Part shown: positions 1 to 5,782 of the stretch, in pieces | Position numbering within the stretch: position 1 is the stretch's first letter | Layout of the letters: every line of letters begins with the position of its first letter | NCBI GenBank assembly: GCA_030636545.1 | Contig: DAOVWR010000035.1 | Span: 1 to 10,792, forward strand | DNA length: 10,792 nucleotides | Reading direction: 5' to 3' | Source: Mycoplasmatota bacterium | GTDB taxonomy: Bacteria > Bacillota_I > Bacilli_A > Izemoplasmatales > Izemoplasmataceae | Translations under genes and position numbers: made by a program | Notes under the pieces: generated by a model | The model's database searches: none | Told to the model about the DNA's origin: nothing | Seen by the model: only the letters and a program-made list of their open reading frames with translations

Positions 1-401
1 CCAACACTACTATCAATTTGTGATAGTAAAGTAGTAGGAATTTGAATGAAATCAACACCACGCATATAGATGCTCGAAATAAAGCCAGCTAAATCACCAA
101 CAACTCCTCCACCAAGTGCTATAACAAGGCAATTCCTAGTAATTTTAGAATCAACCATCTCATCCATAATAGAATAGGCTATTTCCATTGATTTGGATGT
201 TTCTCCTTGGGGAACTTCAAATACTTGTACATTACTCATATTAGCTTTTACCTTGTTGAGGTATATTTTGGGGATAAAATCATCAGTTATGATGACTATT
301 TCCCTTTCTTGATCGATATAATTATCAATATTAGAAAGAAGTCCACGATTAATGTAGACATTATATGAATTATCTTTAATTGGGATATTAATTGTTTTCA
401 T
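1..401 (-). CDS. aroB: 3-dehydroquinate synthase, N-terminal part (cut by window edge)
   Basis: Cytoplasmic enzyme of the shikimate pathway that converts DAHP to 3-dehydroquinate using NAD and a divalent metal. About 133 N-terminal residues are visible; the family is usually about 350, so the metal-binding C-terminal domain lies outside the window. I see the family landmarks in order: PQGETSKS (residues 64-71), the nucleotide-binding GGGVVGDLAGF (97-107), R114-G115, and IPTTLLSQIDSSVG (121-134). The ATG is preceded by AAAGGA on the minus strand, placed inside the end of aroA. The gap to the aroA stop is only 4 nt, so the two are co-transcribed and probably translationally coupled. The identification is firm; only the truncation by the edge limits it. 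Confidence 0.97.
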   Translation of the reverse strand, partial: MKTINIPIKDNSYNVYINRGLLSNIDNYIDQEREIVIITDDFIPKIYLNKVKANMSNVQVFEVPQGETSKSMEIAYSIMDEMVDSKITRNCLVIALGGGVVGDLAGFISSIYMRGVDFIQIPTTLLSQIDSSV

Positions 402-405
402 AATA

Positions 406-1683
406 TCAATCCTTTATAGTTTCATATTTACCACCAAGTGATTTATAGTCCTTTAAAAAGTTAGGATATGACTTGGATACAGCGTTTACGTTAGTTAAAA
501 TAACTTCTTTTTCACATTTTAGTGCAGCAATGCTTACCATCATAGCGATGCGATGATCATTAAATGAATCTACAGTAACTCCACCACTTAGTGAAGATTT
601 TCCGATAACTACTATCTCATTTTTTGTAGATTTTATATTTGCCCCTAAAGCTTTAAGTGTTGAAACGGTTGATTTTACTCTATCCGATTCTTTTAGTCTT
701 AATCTAGAGATATTGATAATTCGAGATTTCCCCTCACTTAAACAAGCAAGCAGTGTAATTATTGGACCTAAATCAGGGCAATCAGCTAAATCTATTGTAG
801 TACCATACATTTCTGAAAAGTCTGTAATATAGCCATTTTCCATATATATTACCTTGCTTTTCATTTGTTTTAGAAACTCAATTATTGCAATGTCACCTTG
901 TTTTGAATCATGAAGAAGATCAGTTACATTAACTAGGCCACTAATTGCGCCTCCTACTAAAAAGAATGAAGCTTGTGAGTAATCGCCTTCAACTGTGTAG
1001 TTATAAGCTTCGTACGATTGATTTCCTTCAATGAAGTAACCATGTTCTAACTCGACAATTTTAATTCCATATTCTTCTAATATTGCGATAGTTAAATCAA
1101 TGTATGATTTGGATTCTAATAAACCGTCAATATATATAGTAGAATCTTCTTCTAGTAGAGGTAAAGCAAACATTAATCCACTAAAAAACTGTGAACTTAC
1201 ATTACCTTTTAAAGTATATGTACGAGCTTTAACTGAACCTTTTATCGTTATTCTATTGTTGTTTATAGTAAATATATTTCCATCGTTATCAAAGATTTCT
1301 TGATATATCGATTGAGGTCTAGATATTAATGATTTTTTTCCAGTAAATATCACTTCTTTATCAGAAAGTGAGAAAAGAGGTATTAGAAATCTTAAGGTTG
1401 AACCAGATTCATTACAATCAACATCCTGTGCGGGTGTTTTTATTTTTTTTACACCATAAACAGTTAGAGAATCGTTAGTTTTCTCGAATTTTGCACCAAT
1501 TAATTCCAGTGCGTTTATTGTCGCTGTGATATCTTCTGAATATATGATGTTTTTAATAACACTTTTACCTTTTGAAAGAGATGCACAAATAATTGCTCTA
1601 TGACTTAAACTTTTAGATGGAGGAGCTTTAATTTCTCCGTTTAAATTGCCGGGAAACAGCATTATATCTTGGTTTTTAATCAT
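406..1683 (-). CDS. aroA: 3-phosphoshikimate 1-carboxyvinyltransferase (EPSP synthase)
   Basis: Joins phosphoenolpyruvate to shikimate-3-phosphate, the sixth shikimate step. The 425 residues are the normal length for the two-domain inverse alpha/beta fold. Visible motifs are PPSKSLSHR (21-29; K24, S25 and R29 match substrate-binding positions), NESGSTLRF (91-99), SSQFFSGL (163-170), EGDYSQASFF (232-241), DCPDLGP (301-307), LRLKESDR (328-335) and FNDHRIAM (374-381). The phosphate-binding turn reads ESGST rather than the NAGTA of E. coli-type enzymes. By my alignment Phe99 sits where E. coli has Pro101, so glyphosate response cannot be assumed. The ATG overlaps the tyrA stop as ATGA. I see only a weak ribosome-binding site (GAAG), so translation is probably coupled to tyrA. 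Confidence 0.98.
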   Translation of the reverse strand: MIKNQDIMLFPGNLNGEIKAPPSKSLSHRAIICASLSKGKSVIKNIIYSEDITATINALELIGAKFEKTNDSLTVYGVKKIKTPAQDVDCNESGSTLRFLIPLFSLSDKEVIFTGKKSLISRPQSIYQEIFDNDGNIFTINNNRITIKGSVKARTYTLKGNVSSQFFSGLMFALPLLEEDSTIYIDGLLESKSYIDLTIAILEEYGIKIVELEHGYFIEGNQSYEAYNYTVEGDYSQASFFLVGGAISGLVNVTDLLHDSKQGDIAIIEFLKQMKSKVIYMENGYITDFSEMYGTTIDLADCPDLGPIITLLACLSEGKSRIINISRLRLKESDRVKSTVSTLKALGANIKSTKNEIVVIGKSSLSGGVTVDSFNDHRIAMMVSIAALKCEKEVILTNVNAVSKSYPNFLKDYKSLGGKYETIKD

Positions 1684-2513
1684 TTTATTTTACTTCGTTT
1701 CTTTGTAGCTGTCTGCATTAATTGTCTTAAAGAATCACGATCCTTATTTTTGAGTGCAGTTTTCAAAGTATCTAATTCTTTTTCGAATTTTTCAATATGT
1801 TTTAATAGGTAATAACTATTTTTTAAGAATAATTCAGACCATAATTCATCATTTATTTGAGCAATTCTAGTTAAATCTTTATAAGAGTCTCCTATAAAGA
1901 GAGAAGTATCATATTTTTCATCATCACTATTTACTAAAGATAAAGCTATTGCGTGTGTTAACTGAGATGTAAAAGCGATAATATTATCATGTGCTACATC
2001 TGGTAATTGTGTTACTGAAGCAAATCCCATTTGTTTTGCCAGGATTGTAATAACATTGATTGCTTCTTCTGTATTGTATTTTGTTGGAGTAATTACAAAG
2101 TTTGCACCATGGAATATGGTTTCATCAGAATGTTTAACTCCACTTGTTTCTCTACCTGCGATAGGATGAGTAAATACAAATTCGACATCATCATGTTTAT
2201 ATATATCAAAGGCATCAATGATTTGTCTTTTAATTCCAACAACATCAGAGATAATTGCACCTCGTTTAAACTTATTAATATACTTGTGGACAAAGCGAAT
2301 AGTATCATCAGGATATAAACATAGGAAAACAACATCTAATTTACTCAAGATGTTTAAAGGATTAGTATCCCCAAAGTCGATAATATCATGCTCTAAAGCA
2401 TAATCTAGTGACTTCTGATTAATATCTATTCCATATATTTTATATCCAAACTTTTTTAATGCTTTTGCGTATGACCCACCTATTAGGCCGAGTCCCACTA
2501 TTCCAATATTCAT
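1680..2513 (-). CDS. tyrA: Prephenate dehydrogenase, ACT-less
   Basis: Oxidatively decarboxylates prephenate to 4-hydroxyphenylpyruvate, committing chorismate to tyrosine. The N-terminus is a Rossmann fold with GLGLIGGS at 7-14 and Asp30 at the end of the second strand, which suggests NAD rather than NADP. Then come HPIAGRE (116-122), containing the conserved active-site His, the helical segment H175-D176 to H187, and GDSYKDLTRIA (208-218). The protein ends at 277 residues without the C-terminal ACT domain found in Bacillus-type TyrA, so direct tyrosine feedback through ACT is unlikely. It is the first gene of the minus-strand operon, with AGGGTGAT just before the ATG. Its stop overlaps the aroA start by 4 nt. 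Arogenate specificity cannot be excluded from sequence alone. Confidence 0.95.
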   Translation of the reverse strand: MNIGIVGLGLIGGSYAKALKKFGYKIYGIDINQKSLDYALEHDIIDFGDTNPLNILSKLDVVFLCLYPDDTIRFVHKYINKFKRGAIISDVVGIKRQIIDAFDIYKHDDVEFVFTHPIAGRETSGVKHSDETIFHGANFVITPTKYNTEEAINVITILAKQMGFASVTQLPDVAHDNIIAFTSQLTHAIALSLVNSDDEKYDTSLFIGDSYKDLTRIAQINDELWSELFLKNSYYLLKHIEKFEKELDTLKTALKNKDRDSLRQLMQTATKKRSKIK

Positions 2514-2541
2514 ATTATCACCCTATTTTTAGTATGTTTAT

Positions 2542-2547
2542 ATTATA
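2542..2547 (-). promoter_or_regulatory. Probable -10 element of the tyrA-aroA-aroB operon
   Basis: A perfect TATAAT on the minus strand lies 28 nt before the tyrA ATG. The region where a -35 should lie (about 2564-2570) reads TATGAA and is a poor match to TTGACA, so the call rests on the -10 and its position ahead of a clear operon start. The cre-like site at 2579-2593 lies just upstream. Confidence 0.45.
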
Positions 2548-2578
2548 CTATATTATCATTATTTTCATAGAAAAAAAT

Positions 2579-2593
2579 TTGTAAGCGTTTTAT
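2579..2593 (+). promoter_or_regulatory. cre-like site between tyrA and fhs
   Basis: The 15-mer TTGTAAGCGTTTTAT matches the Bacillus catabolite-responsive element consensus WTGNAARCGNWWWCA at 13 of 15 positions; the two misses are the terminal CA. The central AAGCG core of LacI/CcpA-family operators is intact. It sits between the two divergent promoters, so a bound regulator could affect both operons. The missing CA weakens the call, and a LacI-family protein other than CcpA is equally possible. Confidence 0.35.
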
Positions 2594-2610
2594 AAAATAT
2601 ATTGCTTTTT

Positions 2611-2639
2611 TTGTGTAATTGTGGCAAAATCATTATAGT
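2611..2639 (+). promoter_or_regulatory. Probable fhs promoter
   Basis: TTGTGT (2611-2616) and TATAGT (2634-2639) are separated by an ideal 17 nt, a sigma-A-type arrangement. The -10 ends 28 nt before the fhs ATG, giving a leader of about 20 nt, too short to hold a tetrahydrofolate riboswitch. I see no operator palindrome overlapping it. Confidence 0.6.
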
Positions 2640-2653
2640 ATGTACAAAAACTA

Positions 2654-2660
2654 TTGGAGG
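2654..2660 (+). promoter_or_regulatory. Ribosome-binding site that sets the fhs start
   Basis: TTGGAGG lies 7 nt before the ATG at 2668. This fixes the start there rather than at the in-frame ATG at 2602, which lies upstream of the predicted promoter and has no ribosome-binding site. Confidence 0.85.
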
Positions 2661-2667
2661 ATTATAT

Positions 2668-4341
2668 ATGGAAAATGTAGATTTAAAAATTGCTCAAGCG
2701 GCGAAAATGGAAAAGATTGTTGACATTGCTGCTAAATTAGGGTTAGCTGCTGATGATTTAGAACTTTACGGGAACTATAAAGCTAAGATTGATTTAGGTG
2801 TTATGAAAAAACTTAAAGATGTAGAAGATGGGAAAGTAATTTTAGTTACTGCGATTAATCCTACACCAGCTGGTGAAGGAAAATCGACTACAACAGTAGG
2901 TTTAGGACAAGCATTTACTAAAATTGGAGAAGACTGTATTATTGCATTAAGAGAACCATCTTTTGGCCCTGTTATGGGTGTTAAAGGAGGAGCAGCTGGT
3001 GGCGGATACGCACAAGTTGTACCAATGGAAGATCTTAACTTGCACTTTACTGGCGATATTCATGCAATCACTACTGCAAACAACGCTATTAGTGCAATAA
3101 TTGATAATCATATTCATCAAGGAAATGAATTAAATATTGATCCAAGAAGAGTATCTTGGAAAAGAGCAGTAGATATGAATGATAGAGCTTTAAGAGATAT
3201 CGTTATTGGACTTGGTGGAATTGGAAACTCTCTACCTAGACAAGACGGATTCAATATCACTGTTGCATCAGAAATTATGGCTGTTTTATGCCTTGCATCA
3301 GATTTACAAGATTTAAAAACAAGAGTTAGAAGAATTGTATTTGGATATACATATGACAGAAAACCTCTTACAATTGGAGATTTAAAAATTGAAGGAGCTA
3401 TTGCATTAATCTTAAAAGATGCTGTAAAACCAAACTTAGTTCAAACTCTTGAAAATACACCTGCTTTGATCCATGGTGGACCATTTGCTAATATTGCTCA
3501 TGGTTGTAATAGCATTATTGCAACTAATATGGGTAGAAAATTAGCTAAATACGTTATTACTGAAGCTGGATTTGGTGCTGATTTGGGTGCTGAAAAATTC
3601 ATGGATATTAAAGCTAAACAAGCAGGGTTCAAACCGGCAGCTGTGGTTCTTGTTGCTACAATAAGAGCACTTAAGATGCATGGTGGAGTAAAGAAAAAAG
3701 AATTAGGGCCTGAAAATGTAGAAGCATTAATTATTGGACTTGCTAATTTAGAAAAACATATTGAAAATATTCAACAATATAAAGTACCTTATGTAGTCGC
3801 TATTAATAGTTTTATTACTGATACAGATGCAGAAACTAAGGCATTAGCAGATTATTTAGAAAGTAATGGACATCCTTGGTCATTAAGTGAAGTTTGGGAA
3901 AAAGGTGGAGAAGGTGCAGTTGATTTAGCTAAAAAAGTTATCAATGAAATCAATACTAAGCCAAATAACTTTACAAGAATGTATAATGATGAAGATACAA
4001 TTGCTGAAAAAATTGAAAAAGTATGTAAAAAAGTATATGGAGCTGACGGTGTAGATTTTACTGGTAAAGCTAAATTACAACTTAGAAGATTTAAAAGACT
4101 TGGTTGGAATGGGTTAGATGTTTGCATGGCAAAAACACAATACAGTTTAAGTGATAACCCTAAATTATTAGGTAGACCTGAAGGATTTACTATTACAGTT
4201 AAAGAATTAAGACCATCAGTTGGGGCTGGATTTATCGTTGCATTAACAGGTGATGTTATGACAATGCCAGGATTACCAAAAGTACCATCAGCGCTAGCGA
4301 TGGACGTTGATGACGATGGAAACGCACAAGGATTATTCTAA
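2668..4341 (+). CDS. fhs: Formate-tetrahydrofolate ligase
   Basis: ATP-dependent cytoplasmic enzyme that joins formate to tetrahydrofolate to give 10-formyl-THF, used for purines and formyl-methionine and, in acetogens, the methyl branch of the Wood-Ljungdahl pathway. From the ATG at 2668 it is 557 residues, the family's normal length. It shows the P-loop-like TPAGEGKST (66-74), REPSFGPVMG (95-104), the first FTHFS signature GVKGGAAGGGY (104-114) and the second, VATIRALKMHGG (329-340), and it ends in the typical GLF. The gene stands alone between its own promoter and terminator, but its product shares a pathway with folD about 3.5 kb downstream. Nothing else in the window points to acetogenesis, so a biosynthetic or formate-assimilating role is the safer reading. 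Confidence 0.99.
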   Translation: MENVDLKIAQAAKMEKIVDIAAKLGLAADDLELYGNYKAKIDLGVMKKLKDVEDGKVILVTAINPTPAGEGKSTTTVGLGQAFTKIGEDCIIALREPSFGPVMGVKGGAAGGGYAQVVPMEDLNLHFTGDIHAITTANNAISAIIDNHIHQGNELNIDPRRVSWKRAVDMNDRALRDIVIGLGGIGNSLPRQDGFNITVASEIMAVLCLASDLQDLKTRVRRIVFGYTYDRKPLTIGDLKIEGAIALILKDAVKPNLVQTLENTPALIHGGPFANIAHGCNSIIATNMGRKLAKYVITEAGFGADLGAEKFMDIKAKQAGFKPAAVVLVATIRALKMHGGVKKKELGPENVEALIIGLANLEKHIENIQQYKVPYVVAINSFITDTDAETKALADYLESNGHPWSLSEVWEKGGEGAVDLAKKVINEINTKPNNFTRMYNDEDTIAEKIEKVCKKVYGADGVDFTGKAKLQLRRFKRLGWNGLDVCMAKTQYSLSDNPKLLGRPEGFTITVKELRPSVGAGFIVALTGDVMTMPGLPKVPSALAMDVDDDGNAQGLF

Positions 4342-4368
4342 AAAAGGACATTTTGTCCTTTTTTTTAA
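4342..4368 (+). terminator. Intrinsic terminator of fhs
   Basis: Starting directly after the fhs stop, AAAAGGACA pairs with TGTCCTTTT around a 3-nt TTT loop, followed by a run of Ts. It is a compact hairpin with a good T-tract and separates fhs from the PadR unit. Confidence 0.88.
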
Positions 4369-4375
4369 TTAGGTA

Positions 4376-4404
4376 TTGTGTTAAACACACTACTGTGTTA
4401 CAAT
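4376..4404 (+). promoter_or_regulatory. Promoter of the PadR-HAAS operon with an embedded operator
   Basis: TTGTGT (4376-4381), a 17-nt spacer and the extended -10 TG-T-TACAAT (TG at 4396-4397, hexamer 4399-4404). Three half-sites lie inside it: TGTGTT (4377-4382), AACACA (4384-4389) and TGTGTT (4394-4399). The first two form a perfect 13-nt palindrome around one A. The second and third form a perfect 6-bp inverted repeat with a 4-nt spacer. This covers the -35, the spacer and the first base of the -10, the usual place for an autorepressor. The -10 ends 19 nt before the padR-like start codon. Confidence 0.65.
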
Positions 4405-4423
4405 CAGTATGGAGGTAATGCTT

Positions 4424-4798
4424 ATGAATGCACAATTTAAAAGAGGAATTGTTGAACTATGTGTCTTATCTGAATTGATTTTAGAAGATATGTATGGATA
4501 CAAGATAATTAACAATATTTCTAAAGAGATAGATGTTAATGAAAATACTATATACCCTATTTTAAGGCGTTTAACTAAAGAGGAATATTTCACTACCTAT
4601 TTGGTTGAATCTGATCAAGGAGCGCCTCGCAAGTACTATAAAGTAACAGAAAAAGGGTTTAATTATTACATGGAGTTAAGAGAATCATGGGATCAATTTA
4701 TTGGTGGAGTATATGAAATATTAAATAAAGGAGGAAAAAAGAATGAAGAAATTCTTAAAAGAATTGGAGATGGAATTAAAAATGCTAAAAATGAATAA
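4424..4798 (+). CDS. PadR-family winged-helix transcriptional regulator
   Basis: Small dimeric DNA-binding repressor type, 124 residues. It follows the PadR pattern: an opening FKRGIVELCVLSEL, then YGYKI, then NTIYPILRRLTKEEYF of the recognition-helix region, the wing GAPRKYYKVTEKG, and a C-terminal helix with a Trp (ELRESWDQF) used in dimerization. The start at 4424 is chosen because GGAGGT (4411-4416) lies 8 nt ahead. An in-frame ATG at 4409 would overlap the ribosome-binding site and could matter only if the message were leaderless. The last 18 or so codons overlap the next gene in another frame. PadR proteins are usually about 105-110 residues, so this overlapping tail looks like an extension. 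Adjacency to a HAAS-domain protein suggests the HAAS partner controls it; the effector is unknown. Confidence 0.93.
   Translation: MNAQFKRGIVELCVLSELILEDMYGYKIINNISKEIDVNENTIYPILRRLTKEEYFTTYLVESDQGAPRKYYKVTEKGFNYYMELRESWDQFIGGVYEILNKGGKKNEEILKRIGDGIKNAKNE
4727..4734 (+). promoter_or_regulatory. Ribosome-binding site inside padR setting the downstream start
   Basis: AAAGGAGG is a perfect Shine-Dalgarno core, 8 nt before the ATG at 4743. It supports a real start there despite the 56-nt overlap with the upstream gene. Confidence 0.9.
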
Positions 4799-5729
4799 TA
4801 AGGACATAGATGAAATACTAGAAGATCATAAAGAAATGATAGATGCAGCAATAGATGAAGGGTTGAATGAAACAGAGATTGAAGAAAAATTTGGTAACCC
4901 AAAAAATGTAGCAAAAGAATTATCTAAAGATACAAAAGAAAGCAAAAAAAGTGTAGTTATTAATGTCGAAAACAGTGATTCATGCGTGAAAGACAATACA
5001 AGTAAATATGACTTAGTTGAAGCATTTCCTGTTATTTCAGGAAAAATAACTGTTGAGATTGGTCTAGTAAGTGAGAATTTAAGTATCACTACTTATGAAG
5101 GGGAAAGTATTCAAGTCTTTCAAAGGGGAGTAAAAGAAATAAAAGAATACGATATTTTGTTTGAAAATAATGTATTATTACTAAAAAAGAAAGCAAAAAT
5201 TAAATTATTTAATTTTTCAAGTAATGATGCTAAATTTCTTGTATTAGTTCCTAGTAATGTTGAACTCGATGGATTTAACTATAAATCCGTTTCAGGAGAT
5301 GCAAACATTAATGGTATTTTAACTACTAAATTTAATATAAAGAACACTAGTGGAGACATTGAGATTACAAATATAGTGGCTAAAGATATCAAGGTTTCAG
5401 CTGTTAGTGGAGAAATAGTAATGACTGGATTTAAGGGAGAGTCTTTTGAAATTTCCACAATCAGTGGCGATATAGAAGCTGAAAAAGGTGTAATTAGTGG
5501 ATCGATGTATTTCCACTCTGTGAGCGGAGATATCGATGTAGAAGAAATAGAATGTGAAGAGGCAACATTAAAAACAATTAGTGGAGATTTAGAAGGAAAA
5601 GAATTTTATCCAAAAAAAATTACACTTAAGTCAATATCTGGGGACATAATAATCAGAAATTCAGATGAATCTAGAGAAATTGATGTAATAAATAAAAAAA
5701 CTGTATCAGGGGATATAGTAATAAGCTAA
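4743..5729 (+). CDS. HAAS (DUF1700)-toastrack (DUF4097) protein, no membrane anchor
   Basis: 328 residues. Residues 1-62 are a charged helical region of the DUF1700/HAAS type (KKFLKELEMELK, then EILEDHKEMID, then EKFGNPKNVAKEL). This domain family is typically paired with PadR-type regulators and is thought to relay signals to them. After a polar linker (about 63-92), residues 93-328 are a beta-rich DUF4097-like region. It has eight SGD/SGE turns at 184, 203, 222, 241, 261, 280, 299 and 322, spaced mostly 19 residues apart, as expected for stacked beta-strand coils. I see no signal peptide and no hydrophobic stretch long enough to cross the membrane, so it is probably cytoplasmic, whereas many relatives carry membrane helices. 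It overlaps padR by 56 nt, so the two are co-expressed. The domain calls come from pattern recognition; the ligand or stress sensed is unknown. Confidence 0.85.
   Translation: MKKFLKELEMELKMLKMNNKDIDEILEDHKEMIDAAIDEGLNETEIEEKFGNPKNVAKELSKDTKESKKSVVINVENSDSCVKDNTSKYDLVEAFPVISGKITVEIGLVSENLSITTYEGESIQVFQRGVKEIKEYDILFENNVLLLKKKAKIKLFNFSSNDAKFLVLVPSNVELDGFNYKSVSGDANINGILTTKFNIKNTSGDIEITNIVAKDIKVSAVSGEIVMTGFKGESFEISTISGDIEAEKGVISGSMYFHSVSGDIDVEEIECEEATLKTISGDLEGKEFYPKKITLKSISGDIIIRNSDESREIDVINKKTVSGDIVIS
5184..5729 (+). repeat. Eight-fold SGD-turn protein repeat in the toastrack domain
   Basis: Within the coding sequence the pattern [S/T]-x-SGD/E recurs eight times at residue spacings of 19, 19, 19, 20, 19, 19 and 23. 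The repeat is seen at protein level only: the SGD codons vary (TCAGGAGAT, AGTGGAGAC, AGCGGAGAT and others). It is therefore an old structural repeat rather than a recent tandem DNA duplication. Confidence 0.7.
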
Positions 5730-5754
5730 ATTAATGAGAAACTGTAGACATAAG

Positions 5755-5763
5755 TGTTATAAT
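5755..5763 (+). promoter_or_regulatory. Extended -10 promoter of the M32 carboxypeptidase gene
   Basis: TG-T-TATAAT is a perfect extended -10. No good -35 is seen at the right distance, which extended -10 promoters tolerate. It ends 19 nt before the GTG start. No terminator is visible between it and the gene upstream, so some read-through is possible. Confidence 0.6.
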
Positions 5764-5768
5764 GGACA

Positions 5769-5779
5769 AAAGGAGTGAT
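5769..5779 (+). promoter_or_regulatory. Ribosome-binding site selecting the GTG start
   Basis: AAAGGAGTGAT nearly matches the extended complement of the 16S rRNA 3' end and lies just before the GTG at 5783. The in-frame ATG at 5762 falls inside the -10 hexamer and cannot be the usual start. Confidence 0.85.
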
Positions 5780-5782
5780 ACA

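Noticed and set aside
2602..2667. Upstream in-frame extension of fhs adding 22 residues
   Set aside because: It has no ribosome-binding site, lies across the predicted promoter, and its residues do not resemble the family N-terminus. GGAGG before 2668 sets the start.
2514..2667. Tetrahydrofolate riboswitch or T-box in the tyrA-fhs intergenic region
   Set aside because: The leaders after the predicted promoters are about 20 nt, and no conserved riboswitch core, T-box sequence or antiterminator hairpin is visible.
3852..4127. Minus-strand open frame inside fhs, and similar frames at 2031-2318, 2093-2335, 4693-4914 and 4826-5089
   Set aside because: They lie opposite or across strongly conserved genes, lack ribosome-binding sites and resemble no known protein.
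4409..4423. ATG at 4409 as the PadR start
   Set aside because: It overlaps the GGAGGT ribosome-binding site that serves 4424. It would work only on a leaderless message, which cannot be shown from sequence.
5184..5729. Recent tandem DNA repeat
   Set aside because: The 19-residue periodicity is clear in protein, but the DNA of successive units differs widely, so it is a structural protein repeat.
5762..5782. ATG start seven codons upstream in the M32 gene
   Set aside because: The ATG overlaps the TATAAT hexamer, while AAAGGAGTGAT correctly precedes the GTG at 5783.
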